Assembly: GCA_002429085.1 (NCBI GenBank) | Contig: DIYR01000030.1 | Span: forward strand, 1 to 31,023 | Source: Flavobacteriales bacterium UBA6049 | GTDB lineage: Bacteria; Bacteroidota; Bacteroidia; Flavobacteriales_G; Salibacteraceae | Direction: 5' to 3' | DNA: 31,023 bases | Shown here: positions 9,237-18,326 of the stretch, piece after piece | How positions within the stretch are numbered: the stretch's first letter is position 1 | Layout of the letters: each line of letters starts with the position of its first letter | Made by a program: the position numbers and the translations under genes | Notes under the pieces: model-generated | What the model was told of the DNA's origin: nothing | Database searches by the model: none | Seen by the model: only the letters and a program-made list of their open reading frames with translations

Positions 9237-10181
9237 ATGACCTTTTTAGATCTCGCTGAAAAAGTTCTTTCTCTTTCACAAAAGCCATTAACTGCCAGAG
9301 AAATATGGCAAGAGGCACAACAGCTTGAATTGTTAGACAAGCTTGAATCTAAAGGAAAAACACCCCACGCAACTCTTGCGGCTCAACTCTACACAAGCAT
9401 TTCTAAAGAAAACACGAGATTTCAAGGAATTGGAAAAAAGCCTATCAAATTTTTCCTTTCTGGGTTGTCAGCTATTTCTATCCAAGATGGTGAATCTTTA
9501 ACCAAGTCAAATCACAGCATTGTACTTCAGAAATCTCCCTCCATTAAAAATCGAAATAGCGGCAATACTTTCAAAGAATCTGACCTCCATCCATTGCTTG
9601 TCTATTTTGCAAAAAAAGAGCTGAATAGCCATTGTAAAACCATCGATCATTCAAAGTCGAATAAAAAGAAATATGGCGAATGGATTCATCCTGACATTGT
9701 CGGTTGCTCTTTTCCCATCGGAAAATGGGACGAAGAACTTCTTCAGTTAAGTGCTGCTATGGAGAATACATCCGTAAAGTTTCTCTCATTTGAACTCAAA
9801 AAAGAATTAAACTTAAGTAAGCTAAGAGAGTATTTCTTTCAAACCGTCTCAAATTCTAGCTGGGCAAATGAAAGTTATTTAGTTGCTGCCAAAATAGATC
9901 AGCATAGTGAATTCCAAACTGAGCTAAGTAGATTATCAACATCTTTTGGTATCGGAGTCATCGAATTGAATACGTCAGACCCAGATCACTCATCTATTGT
10001 ATACCCTGCTAAAACGCGTGATAACCTTGACTGGGACACTGTGAATAAACTAACTAAGATGAACCCTGATTTCCGAGAATTTGTGAAGCGCGTGCGTATC
10101 GATGTGAAAAGCAATGAGATTCGCAAAGAACTCTATGATAAGATTCTCGATAAGAAAAAGCTTATTCAACTATTAGCATAA
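9237..10181 (+). CDS. HARE-HTH protein with restriction-endonuclease-like C-terminus
   Basis: A 314-residue protein. Residues 1-75 form a HARE-HTH winged helix (FLDLAEKVL ... PLTAREIWQEA ... LAAQLYTSI ... FQGIGKKPIKFFL), a DNA-binding module often tied to restriction and modified-DNA recognition. Residues 115-314 show HPDIVG (151-156, Asp153), FELKKEL (185-191, Glu186 and Lys188) and SNSSWANESYLVA. The Asp and Glu-x-Lys pattern fits a PD-(D/E)XK nuclease fold of the COG2958-like type. The role is probably DNA cleavage or a degenerate DNA-binding version, so the nuclease activity is inferred. It is the only defence-island gene on the plus strand and converges on the GIY-YIG gene with a 37-bp gap. 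Confidence 0.72.
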   Translation: MTFLDLAEKVLSLSQKPLTAREIWQEAQQLELLDKLESKGKTPHATLAAQLYTSISKENTRFQGIGKKPIKFFLSGLSAISIQDGESLTKSNHSIVLQKSPSIKNRNSGNTFKESDLHPLLVYFAKKELNSHCKTIDHSKSNKKKYGEWIHPDIVGCSFPIGKWDEELLQLSAAMENTSVKFLSFELKKELNLSKLREYFFQTVSNSSWANESYLVAAKIDQHSEFQTELSRLSTSFGIGVIELNTSDPDHSSIVYPAKTRDNLDWDTVNKLTKMNPDFREFVKRVRIDVKSNEIRKELYDKILDKKKLIQLLA

Positions 10182-10218
10182 GAAAATTACTCAGGCTAAT
10201 AGTGAAAAAGAAAATCTA

Positions 10219-10524
10219 TCAATTCCTGCTCCGTTGATTAAAGCGAGGCAGTCTACCATGACGTCTCATGAATTCAGCTAATAGCGCATTTTGTCTTTGT
10301 ACTGCACGAGCTTTACTTCCAGTATACTCAACTCGGTAACCAGAAGCACCTACAACTGGCTCAGAAGCATCTGAAAAGTGACTCAACAAACGTGTTCTTA
10401 CATGCCCTTCTCCAATGTAGAGTACTTCAGTAGCATTTCCGATTTCATATACTCCATAGTTATCGCTTGTATTTTCTTTTACGTGGTCTTTCGTATATGG
10501 AGACCATTTCTTGTTAATTGGCAT
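10219..10524 (-). CDS. small GIY-YIG domain protein
   Basis: A 101-residue protein that is essentially one GIY-YIG domain. It has YGVY at 23-26, YIG at 36-38, the expected arginine in VRTRL (42-46), Glu84 in LLAEF, and Asn96 near the end (PRFNQR). All the catalytic-type positions of the family are therefore present. GIY-YIG proteins cut DNA in repair, homing and restriction. Here it is the last gene of the defence operon, 7 bases after the proline-rich microprotein. A nuclease role in the system is inference. The same fold without nuclease function cannot be excluded. Confidence 0.75.
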   Translation of the reverse strand: MPINKKWSPYTKDHVKENTSDNYGVYEIGNATEVLYIGEGHVRTRLLSHFSDASEPVVGASGYRVEYTGSKARAVQRQNALLAEFMRRHGRLPRFNQRSRN

Positions 10525-10531
10525 AGCTAAA

Positions 10532-10660
10532 TTATTTTGGTGGGTTTCTTTTATGAGGTTTAACTGGTACTGTTTTCGGCCCAGGTTTTGGGTAGGGGTT
10601 TTTCGCAGGAGTTGACGGTGTTGATCTGCGATGCGGCTTTACAGGTACTGATTTTGCCAT
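10532..10660 (-). CDS. 42-residue proline-rich basic microprotein (copy B)
   Basis: The frame begins MAKSVPVKPHRRSTPSTPAK and ends KTVPVKPHKRNPPK. It contains the repeated element VPVKPH(R/K)R at both ends, so it looks like an internal near-duplicate. It is very basic, proline-rich and without hydrophobic residues. It lies 53 bases after the methyltransferase and 7 bases before the GIY-YIG gene, in the same direction. It has the same length and composition as the frame at 8526-8654. The function is unknown; possible roles are a nucleic-acid-binding or scaffold peptide, or an antitoxin-like partner for the gene next to it. Confidence 0.62.
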   Translation of the reverse strand: MAKSVPVKPHRRSTPSTPAKNPYPKPGPKTVPVKPHKRNPPK

Positions 10661-10713
10661 AAATCTTTCTTTTTTAGTTATTGAATTAGTTACTTGCTTT
10701 GAATTGATCTTAT

Positions 10714-13700
10714 CTACTCCACCACCATCCCTTCTCCCTTAGGAATCAGATTGTTTGACCTCAACCAATGGAGTGGTTTGATAAAATCTTCTCTACAAAA
10801 TTTGGACTTCTTTTCTGGGCTCCACTCATGGGATTCAGTGATAATTTGATCATCATTTTCAAGGTTTTCCCCATTGATTAATAGGTTATTCCAAGCTGCA
10901 TATACAGTAGCCACTAATTCACTTTCGGTTCTATTTAATGGTACGAATAAGTCTATGATACGATCTATTTCAGAAGAGTCTGGAAACTGTTGTTCAAACT
11001 GATGAATCAGTTCAGAAAACCGTTCTTTTTTCAGGTAGTTATATCCAAACTCTGGGTTCTTTGGGTCTTTAGGATATTGTACAAAAGCATCTTGCTTTTT
11101 GCCTTCTTCTGTAGCCTCATCCAACGCTGTTAAATCTGCTGGACCATAGGGTAATCTCTCTGGAATACGACCAAAGTCAGCAGATGTCTCTGCTTCAATC
11201 AGGTGTAGTACTTTTTCCATCTTGGTTTTACCCAATAAGCGGGTATATCGGGGATGTTCATTACGTTGAATAACACGAGCAATAACAGAAACCATGCCTC
11301 GATTTAAGGCATAGTCTCTCATGCGTTTTTTAGGTGTGACGCTTACGACCTGATCTATCCTTTCACCTGGTCGTTCCCAAGGTTTCTGTTCCCAGGCCTC
11401 TAATACCAAACGAGCAGTACGATACTCATTGTATTCTCGCTCTTCCTTATCGCGTAATACGCGGAAAGTCTCCCCTGGAAAGGCATCCCGTTCTTCTTGG
11501 GTTTCACCAGCCAGCTTGCTTAACTTAGGATCGAGTATGTACTTCAGTTCTTCCGTTGTTAAGCCATACTTGTATGCATAGAATGCATCTAATTCAGATT
11601 GAACGCGATGACGATGCGCCCTATCCCAACGAAATGGTGGATAAGGGAATTGATCATCTACAGGTTCTTGATTCTTTGGCCATGCAAAATGCGCCAGCTG
11701 TTGATTGGATAAGTTGATCAATGCTTGATTCGCTTCCCAACGTTGCTGAATGAGTTGGCGTAGTGGTTCATCAGCATCTTTCCATACGTCATCAGCAAAG
11801 GCTTGTAAATCCCATGCGGTGTAGGTCAATTCTAGCACACGTGGAACTAAAAATTGCAGATCTGTTTCTGTAAACTGCTCAGGTGGAATGATAGGGAGTT
11901 GTTTAATTATGAATAAGGAAACATTATTCCCACTCATTTTCTGGCGACAAGCATAATCGAAGACCAAAGATGAAAGAGATGCCACGAATGCACATTTTAG
12001 TACATTAGGTTGGTTATTTCTTACTAATACACAGGAATGGCCAAAAGCTGCATTTGGCAATACAGAATTAATAAAAGTACGAGCATTAGTTGTGGCGGAA
12101 ATCTGGCGAAATCCAAGAAACCAAGACGCGTTGTAGTTTTTCATTAATAAATCCATCCTCCTTTTCACTAACTCCGAATGAATCTCATAAAAACTTTGAC
12201 TCAAGTTCTCTGGGTTTACCAGTTCTATTTCATTAAATCGATGAACAGACTCTTCTCTATCAAGACTATTTCTGAATGAGTTAAATCGATGATTGTAGTG
12301 CCAAAACATTTTGGCTTCGTAAAGACGTAATTTTGGCAGCTCGTGTGCTACTTCATAAAAGTTCAATCTTAGCTGAAAGTGCTTCGAGTCACTAGACATG
12401 TTAAACATGCTTACAAACTTTACTCCCCATGGACTTACTCCGTTGTTATCGATTACAGGAAATTCGTTCAGGAGTTTTTTGGTAAGCTGAAAGTCTATAT
12501 TCGTCCTGAAAACCGGGCACGTCTTTGTGTTAGGGTTCAACTTCAGAAACTCTTCTTTAGTTAATTCAAATACCCGCCTTGAATCACTCAAATCGCTAAC
12601 CTGATTAGCGTAAAAGCCAAACTCTGCAGTTTTGGAATCAGTATTTTGAAATCCTCTAAGAGTCAACAAACAGGATTTAAAACTTCTATGTACTTCAGGA
12701 AATAATCCATCTCTATTTTCAAAATCAAATAGACTTACCAGCCTATTGTGCTCAATTAAGTGGGCAAAAAAGTGCCTGTTGGTATGATCAGTGGCAATTC
12801 CTGTTGGGACAATGGTTCCTGCTCTACCTTTTGGTGAGATGAGGTGCAAAGCACGTTCCGAGAACACGGAATAGGTGTTTACCCTACCGCCACTAGTCAA
12901 CTCATAATGTCTACTGGCTCTCACGTACTTTCGTATACTGTCTACATACCTTCTCGCTCTGTAATATGCCTGTGCATCTGGATCATCGGCAGGAAGTGCT
13001 GCGATAAGCCTTTTTCGCTCAGCTGCATTTTGAGCATTGACAATCTCTGGCTTTCGTCCAGCAAAAAATTGCTTCTCTTTTAGCATGATTTGTGCCCACG
13101 GAGGGTTCCCTAGAATTGCATCAAATCCGCCACGTTCAAATACATCTGGAAATTCTAACGGCCAGTGGAAGAATCGAGCTGCCTTAGCTTCCGCTTCCAC
13201 CGTTTTCAGAACAGCTGCATTTGAATCAAGTTCTCCTTGCTGAAAGGCTTTTAAAACATCATTTATTACTATTGGCCTATCTGTCCCTTCATACGCTTGA
13301 AAGAAAGCATACGTCCAAATATTGAGGAGAGTTCGTTTATGTGCAGTCTTTTCATTCTGCGCCCATGTATGATGAATCGCTTTTTTACGCCAATAATCTT
13401 CTAGTGTATTTACAGGCTGTTGTTCTACTTTTTCAAATAAACTCTTTGACTTGCCCCAGCTAGTTTCTATTGTCTCTTCAAAAGGAAGATCTAATGTTTT
13501 ATGCTTATTCCTGGCATTCTGAATCTGCCAGCGCTTTGCCATCACTTTATCATCGCCAGGAATAGGCTTAAATGCTTCATCAGGAATTATTAGTGGTTTT
13601 AAAGCTCCTAACCACCCTACCAGGCTATTTCCACAGCGAATTTTATGATCGAGATAGGTAATGGGTTTTCCGGCTTGATGCGCTTCTATCCAGAGCACTA

Positions 13701-15429
13701 AGCGACATAACTCTGCCGCATCTGGATTGATATCTACCCCATAAATGCAATGCTCAATCACTTCACGCATGGCTTCATGTTCATAGTCATTTATCGAAAC
13801 TCCCTTTGGTGCTTTCAGGTAGGCCAACTCCGTGGCTAATGCTCGCGCTGCAGCCAGTAAAAAATGTCCAGACCCACAGGCTGGATCACACACGGTAATG
13901 CTGAGTAGCGCATCTATTTTACGTTGTTTGAGCTCATCGGGATCTGTTATGTTCTCTTCAGCTTTAGCCAATCGTTCTTTAATCACTGGTTCCAGAGTGG
14001 TTTTGAGCAATTGCTTGACTAAATCTTGGTGGGTGTAATAGGCTCCTGTGCCCTTTCTGCTTTCTCCTTCGATGAATTGGAAAGAAGAGCCTGTTCCAGA
14101 AATGCTGACTTTTGGGTTCAACTCCAGCAGTGATTCATAAACCGCACCGAACTCTTCTACGTTGATGCGTTTGTAATTGATACGGATGCGGTGGTCATGT
14201 TGCTGTTCAAACCGACTGAGTAAATCAATGGCTTTGAGTAACTCTTTATTATTGATCCTGGCTGAACGAATAGCTCCCAGCGCATCTGGAGCAAATAGCT
14301 CCCCACCCAAAGGAGATATGGCCAACGGTTCTCCAGTTTGTTCTTCTTCAAATAATCGAAATGTGGCTTTTAGTTGCTCCCAAACATCACTATGCCGTTC
14401 ATTGGCTCTGATGTAGGATTCTGCCAGATTTCGGAAACGATTTAAACTATAGCAATTGCCATACACTACTTGGTTCTCCGGTGATGAACCTGGAGTAAAA
14501 ACAAGCTTGCGATCCTCTGCTACAAACAGAAAAAGCAAGCGATACAGCAGTGTTCTTAAACTCTGACTGTAAGCAATGGCAGATATCTCTCCAGATGCTA
14601 TAGCCTCACGTAACGCATCATTATCCTTGTGCTGTAAAAAGCCATTCCCCAGTAATTGCAAGGATTTATATACGGCATTTTTGAGCTTATCGCGTACACG
14701 ATGGCCTTCTTCAATGGAATGCTGATGGTACTGCTCTAGCAAAGAGTCATCCCCTTGTCTAGCCGGCATGCGAGAAGCATGAAGCGTGCGGTACATGGCT
14801 GTAAATGAGGCCAGGTCATTCTCTTCCATGAGTTGTTCCAAATCCCACTCCAGGTATTGGATTCCGGTAAGGCGGTGGTGATCTCGTAAGATTCGTAGCT
14901 TCAATCCATTGGTGATAATACCATACAGATGCTCCGTATGGTTGAGGTATTCCTGCATGTGAACGTGAGCAGAATTTCGGTTTCCTCTACTGTGATCTGG
15001 ATTTTGATCTAGTGTTTCTCTAAAGCTACTGATGTGTACAGGCAATTGATCTTTGTTGGTGGTGCGGTGGCTGATGTTAAATGAGTTCTCACCGATGGTT
15101 TCATTTGCCTTATGGTATTGTAGCTCATAATCTAGTATACTGAGGAGTGGAATGATCCATAGTGAACGGGTTTCAGATATTCCAGATTGCTCAGGGTGTA
15201 AACGCTCCTTTACTTGCTTAAAATTCATCCACTGATTTTTAGCCATAGCCATTACACGGCTGGCTTCATCAGATACACGTTGACCAGCTGATAATCCAAA
15301 ATCATCTGGTGTTTGTCCTTGGCGCGAAGACAGGTCTTCTATTAGCTCGGCCGAAAAAAGGCCGCCTTTTATTTCAAATGAAATCATGATTTTGATGGTT
15401 TTAAGATTCAATGAGTCCTTTTGATTCAT
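10714..15429 (-). CDS. large adenine-specific DNA methyltransferase (DrmMI/type IIG-like)
   Basis: A 1571-residue protein with an N6-adenine methyltransferase core. It has the SAM-binding motif DPACGSG at 515-521, catalytic motif IV NPPW at 775-778, and VDINPDAAELCRLVLWIEA between them. The N-terminal 500 residues resemble the type IIG/PglX-style region, including GIITNGLKLRIL. I did not find a clear PD-(D/E)XK nuclease triad there, so cleavage activity is open. The C-terminal 600 residues probably hold target recognition and a helical region. It lies 17 bases after the SNF2 helicase gene, the same SNF2-methylase pairing as drmD-drmMI in class 1 DISARM. It probably marks host DNA as self. A second ATG at 15387 (MISFEIKGG) may be the true start. 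Confidence 0.85.
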   Translation of the reverse strand: MNQKDSLNLKTIKIMISFEIKGGLFSAELIEDLSSRQGQTPDDFGLSAGQRVSDEASRVMAMAKNQWMNFKQVKERLHPEQSGISETRSLWIIPLLSILDYELQYHKANETIGENSFNISHRTTNKDQLPVHISSFRETLDQNPDHSRGNRNSAHVHMQEYLNHTEHLYGIITNGLKLRILRDHHRLTGIQYLEWDLEQLMEENDLASFTAMYRTLHASRMPARQGDDSLLEQYHQHSIEEGHRVRDKLKNAVYKSLQLLGNGFLQHKDNDALREAIASGEISAIAYSQSLRTLLYRLLFLFVAEDRKLVFTPGSSPENQVVYGNCYSLNRFRNLAESYIRANERHSDVWEQLKATFRLFEEEQTGEPLAISPLGGELFAPDALGAIRSARINNKELLKAIDLLSRFEQQHDHRIRINYKRINVEEFGAVYESLLELNPKVSISGTGSSFQFIEGESRKGTGAYYTHQDLVKQLLKTTLEPVIKERLAKAEENITDPDELKQRKIDALLSITVCDPACGSGHFLLAAARALATELAYLKAPKGVSINDYEHEAMREVIEHCIYGVDINPDAAELCRLVLWIEAHQAGKPITYLDHKIRCGNSLVGWLGALKPLIIPDEAFKPIPGDDKVMAKRWQIQNARNKHKTLDLPFEETIETSWGKSKSLFEKVEQQPVNTLEDYWRKKAIHHTWAQNEKTAHKRTLLNIWTYAFFQAYEGTDRPIVINDVLKAFQQGELDSNAAVLKTVEAEAKAARFFHWPLEFPDVFERGGFDAILGNPPWAQIMLKEKQFFAGRKPEIVNAQNAAERKRLIAALPADDPDAQAYYRARRYVDSIRKYVRASRHYELTSGGRVNTYSVFSERALHLISPKGRAGTIVPTGIATDHTNRHFFAHLIEHNRLVSLFDFENRDGLFPEVHRSFKSCLLTLRGFQNTDSKTAEFGFYANQVSDLSDSRRVFELTKEEFLKLNPNTKTCPVFRTNIDFQLTKKLLNEFPVIDNNGVSPWGVKFVSMFNMSSDSKHFQLRLNFYEVAHELPKLRLYEAKMFWHYNHRFNSFRNSLDREESVHRFNEIELVNPENLSQSFYEIHSELVKRRMDLLMKNYNASWFLGFRQISATTNARTFINSVLPNAAFGHSCVLVRNNQPNVLKCAFVASLSSLVFDYACRQKMSGNNVSLFIIKQLPIIPPEQFTETDLQFLVPRVLELTYTAWDLQAFADDVWKDADEPLRQLIQQRWEANQALINLSNQQLAHFAWPKNQEPVDDQFPYPPFRWDRAHRHRVQSELDAFYAYKYGLTTEELKYILDPKLSKLAGETQEERDAFPGETFRVLRDKEEREYNEYRTARLVLEAWEQKPWERPGERIDQVVSVTPKKRMRDYALNRGMVSVIARVIQRNEHPRYTRLLGKTKMEKVLHLIEAETSADFGRIPERLPYGPADLTALDEATEEGKKQDAFVQYPKDPKNPEFGYNYLKKERFSELIHQFEQQFPDSSEIDRIIDLFVPLNRTESELVATVYAAWNNLLINGENLENDDQIITESHEWSPEKKSKFCREDFIKPLHWLRSNNLIPKGEGMVVE

Positions 15430-15446
15430 GTGGACTCTGCGTAGGT

Positions 15447-18296
15447 CTATTGCGGTAATAGGATGTATATTCCTAATACATCTGGTGGTAATACAGGTTC
15501 TACTCTATTGAAATGATCTCCGTTTACTACTTTACGGAATTGTTCATGGCCTTCTACCATATAATCTGCTCGTTGTTCTGCTAGTTGAATCAGTTGTTCT
15601 TTCAAAACCTTAAACTCAGCTAGCGCCTTGTTCAACTCTTCTAGTTTCTCTGCGGCCGAAACATTGCTAGACGGTGTTTTATACAACTCCTGTTGAATGT
15701 TAAACACCTCTTTGGCTTTCCTGACGTGGTCGGTAAAGCCCCACAACTTCAGTTCTTCGGCTACTAATTCGTATTCACCTTTTCTGTTCTCAATAACATT
15801 GCGGATGCGCAATAAGTACATGACTGTTCGTTCTCGCACTTCAACACTACGAACTACTGCTGCACGTGTAATTTTAGGGTTATCACCTTTGAATATAGCT
15901 GCATCAAGCACATGGAGACAAACTGCTTCTACAAAGGGGTGATTGCGTGCAATGTATTCATACCCTTTTGGTGTAGGTGATTCAAATGAGCATAAAACCA
16001 GTGATTTTGAAGGGAGTAATGATTTTAGCCCTGCAGGAAGATTTGTAGTGCTAATGCGATATCCCTTTTCATATGGATCTAAGGTAGTATGATAGTGTGG
16101 TAACGCTGATTGTAACAAATTACAAACTGCATCCTTTCCCCCTATTGCCTGCTCCGTTTCGTGGATATAGGGAATTAATTCACCGGGTTTGATCTTATTC
16201 TGAGCAAATACGGAGGTGATCTGCTTCTCTCGTTCTTGCAAACGATCAAAAGATTGCTCCACTTCCGCTACTTTCTGCCTAATCACGCTGTCTTCGCCAA
16301 AGTCTAGTTGTGTTTGTAGTTCACCTGTATCTGTTGTCTGAGGCTTCAGTAGTACAGAAGACAGTACGGCATCCATTATGGATTTACTGTCATCTGGAAA
16401 TGGAACAGCAACACCTGTTGCTCGTCTAATCTCTCTGGCCTTTCGCAGCAGTACTTTTAGCACCGTCCCGTCCATCGGATTGTCATCTCCATATAGTAAG
16501 AGCGTTTTAACTTCCTCCCTGGCCTGCCCAAAACGATCTATCCGTCCTTCGCGTTGTTCGAGTCGGTTGGGATTCCAGGGAAGGTCGTAATGCATCACTG
16601 CTGAAAATTGCTCCTGTAGATTGATTCCCTCACTCATGCAATCTGTTGCAATCAGTAATTTATGCCTATGCGCATTGGTTCTATCTGCAAGTTCTGCTAC
16701 ACGTTGCTTTCGTTCTTCATCACTAAGTTCAGATGTTACTACTTCAACAACCAGCTTATTACCAAGCGTTTTACGCAAAGCAGGAATCAATACATCTCCC
16801 AGGTAATTGGCCGTTTGAATGTAACGACAAAACACAATGGTATTATCCGTAGGTAACCAATCGTTTAATATACTTAATGCTTTCGCAGCTTTATGGTCAT
16901 GCGCTAAACCAGCAAGTGCTGTTACCTGCTGCGTTAACTCTTTGATCATCTGACGCTCCGAACGGGAAAACTCTACTTGTTCAGTCAATTCGATTGGAGC
17001 CTGATCTTCGTTTTGCCCAAAGTCACCATCTAGCACTTGTTCCAATTGTGTATCCGTTAGTTCCAGATCGCTAGACCACTGCTCATCAGACATACTATCT
17101 TCTGCATGCTTGTTTAATCTCTTTTCCAGCATCATGGTTCCCATTGCTGGGCTAGACATTACACCGCGTAATAAGCTGATTGCCGCATAATAATGAAATT
17201 GTTGCTTTTTCTCCTTCTTTTTAGTAGCCAAAACTCTGGCAAAGCGAAGAACAGATCTGAAAACCTGAGCATAGGAAGCTGATAAGCTATAAGAGGTTTC
17301 TAATGAATCGCGTGATGGAAACGGTGTTTTTTCATCCATCCATTTTTCCACATTTTTTCGTCTACGCTGCACAAAATGCTCAGCAACTTTTCGCTTCTCT
17401 TTAGTGCCTGCAGAAGAAAGGTCTAAGGATTCAAATTCTGGTTTTAGGAGTCCTAGAATAGACTGAAATTCTTGCGGCTTTCCACTATGTGGAGTAGCAC
17501 TCAGCAATACGAGATGTTGTTTTGGGTCGTCAGAAATGGCTTTTACCACCCGATGCCGTTGCGATCTTGCTGAACGCTTTTCCCCAGGGCTAGAACATGT
17601 ATGTGCTTCATCTACGATAACCAGGTCTGGCAAATGATTCAAAAAAAGTTCGCGCTTACGTTCACCTTTGATATAGTCTATGGAAATAACCTGAATAGGA
17701 AATTGATCAAATAGGGTTTGATTAGGCCCTAATTTTCGTTCCAGACTTTTTACCGTACTGGAACGAATGAGGGTGGCTTGCATGCCAAACTTATCTTTTA
17801 ACTCTTGTACCCACTGATCGCATAAATGAGGGAGGCATACAACTGTGAATCGCTTGATTTCTCCCCTGTCGTATAATTCACGAGCAATGAGTAAGGCCTC
17901 TATGGTTTTACCAATACCCACATCATCTGCGATGAGTAATCGTACGGTATCCAGGCGTAGTGCCATGATGAGTGGAACCAATTGATAGGCCCTGGGTTGA
18001 AACGATAAACGTCCCATAGAACGAAATGGCCCCGCACCACTTCTAAATGATAAGCGTGCTGCTTCAAATAGTAGTTTAGCCGAGGCAAAATCGCCCAAAT
18101 CATCTTCATTCGGCAATGGAAGTTCTGTTGGCTGAATGGCCTTGAAATCCGGAGCCAAACGATGCACTCCTTTAATTTCTAATTCTGTACCTCCCAGAGG
18201 TTTAAGTTGAATGATATCAGGATCTGGAGAGGGCAATATAACCCACTCGCGATCATGCATGGAGACCAATGCTCCAGGCTTAAATGTAGTATTCAT
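15447..18296 (-). CDS. SNF2-family helicase (DrmD-like)
   Basis: A 949-residue superfamily-2 ATPase. The Walker A sequence DDVGIGKT is at 124-131, the DEAH box at 229-232 (VIVDEAHTCSS), motif III as LLSATPHSG, and the C-terminal helicase lobe ends with GRIDRFGQ at about 584-591. The SNF2/RapA-type order and the ADDVGIGKT motif point to a DNA translocase rather than a strand-separating helicase. The last 300 residues are helical and family-specific. Position directly upstream of an adenine methylase and downstream of a DUF1998 helicase supports a DISARM DrmD-like role in handling incoming DNA. It lies 30 bases after the DUF1998 helicase gene. Confidence 0.82.
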   Translation of the reverse strand: MNTTFKPGALVSMHDREWVILPSPDPDIIQLKPLGGTELEIKGVHRLAPDFKAIQPTELPLPNEDDLGDFASAKLLFEAARLSFRSGAGPFRSMGRLSFQPRAYQLVPLIMALRLDTVRLLIADDVGIGKTIEALLIARELYDRGEIKRFTVVCLPHLCDQWVQELKDKFGMQATLIRSSTVKSLERKLGPNQTLFDQFPIQVISIDYIKGERKRELFLNHLPDLVIVDEAHTCSSPGEKRSARSQRHRVVKAISDDPKQHLVLLSATPHSGKPQEFQSILGLLKPEFESLDLSSAGTKEKRKVAEHFVQRRRKNVEKWMDEKTPFPSRDSLETSYSLSASYAQVFRSVLRFARVLATKKKEKKQQFHYYAAISLLRGVMSSPAMGTMMLEKRLNKHAEDSMSDEQWSSDLELTDTQLEQVLDGDFGQNEDQAPIELTEQVEFSRSERQMIKELTQQVTALAGLAHDHKAAKALSILNDWLPTDNTIVFCRYIQTANYLGDVLIPALRKTLGNKLVVEVVTSELSDEERKQRVAELADRTNAHRHKLLIATDCMSEGINLQEQFSAVMHYDLPWNPNRLEQREGRIDRFGQAREEVKTLLLYGDDNPMDGTVLKVLLRKAREIRRATGVAVPFPDDSKSIMDAVLSSVLLKPQTTDTGELQTQLDFGEDSVIRQKVAEVEQSFDRLQEREKQITSVFAQNKIKPGELIPYIHETEQAIGGKDAVCNLLQSALPHYHTTLDPYEKGYRISTTNLPAGLKSLLPSKSLVLCSFESPTPKGYEYIARNHPFVEAVCLHVLDAAIFKGDNPKITRAAVVRSVEVRERTVMYLLRIRNVIENRKGEYELVAEELKLWGFTDHVRKAKEVFNIQQELYKTPSSNVSAAEKLEELNKALAEFKVLKEQLIQLAEQRADYMVEGHEQFRKVVNGDHFNRVEPVLPPDVLGIYILLPQ

Positions 18297-18326
18297 AATG
18301 TATATGTTAGTTTTTGATTCTTTGGG

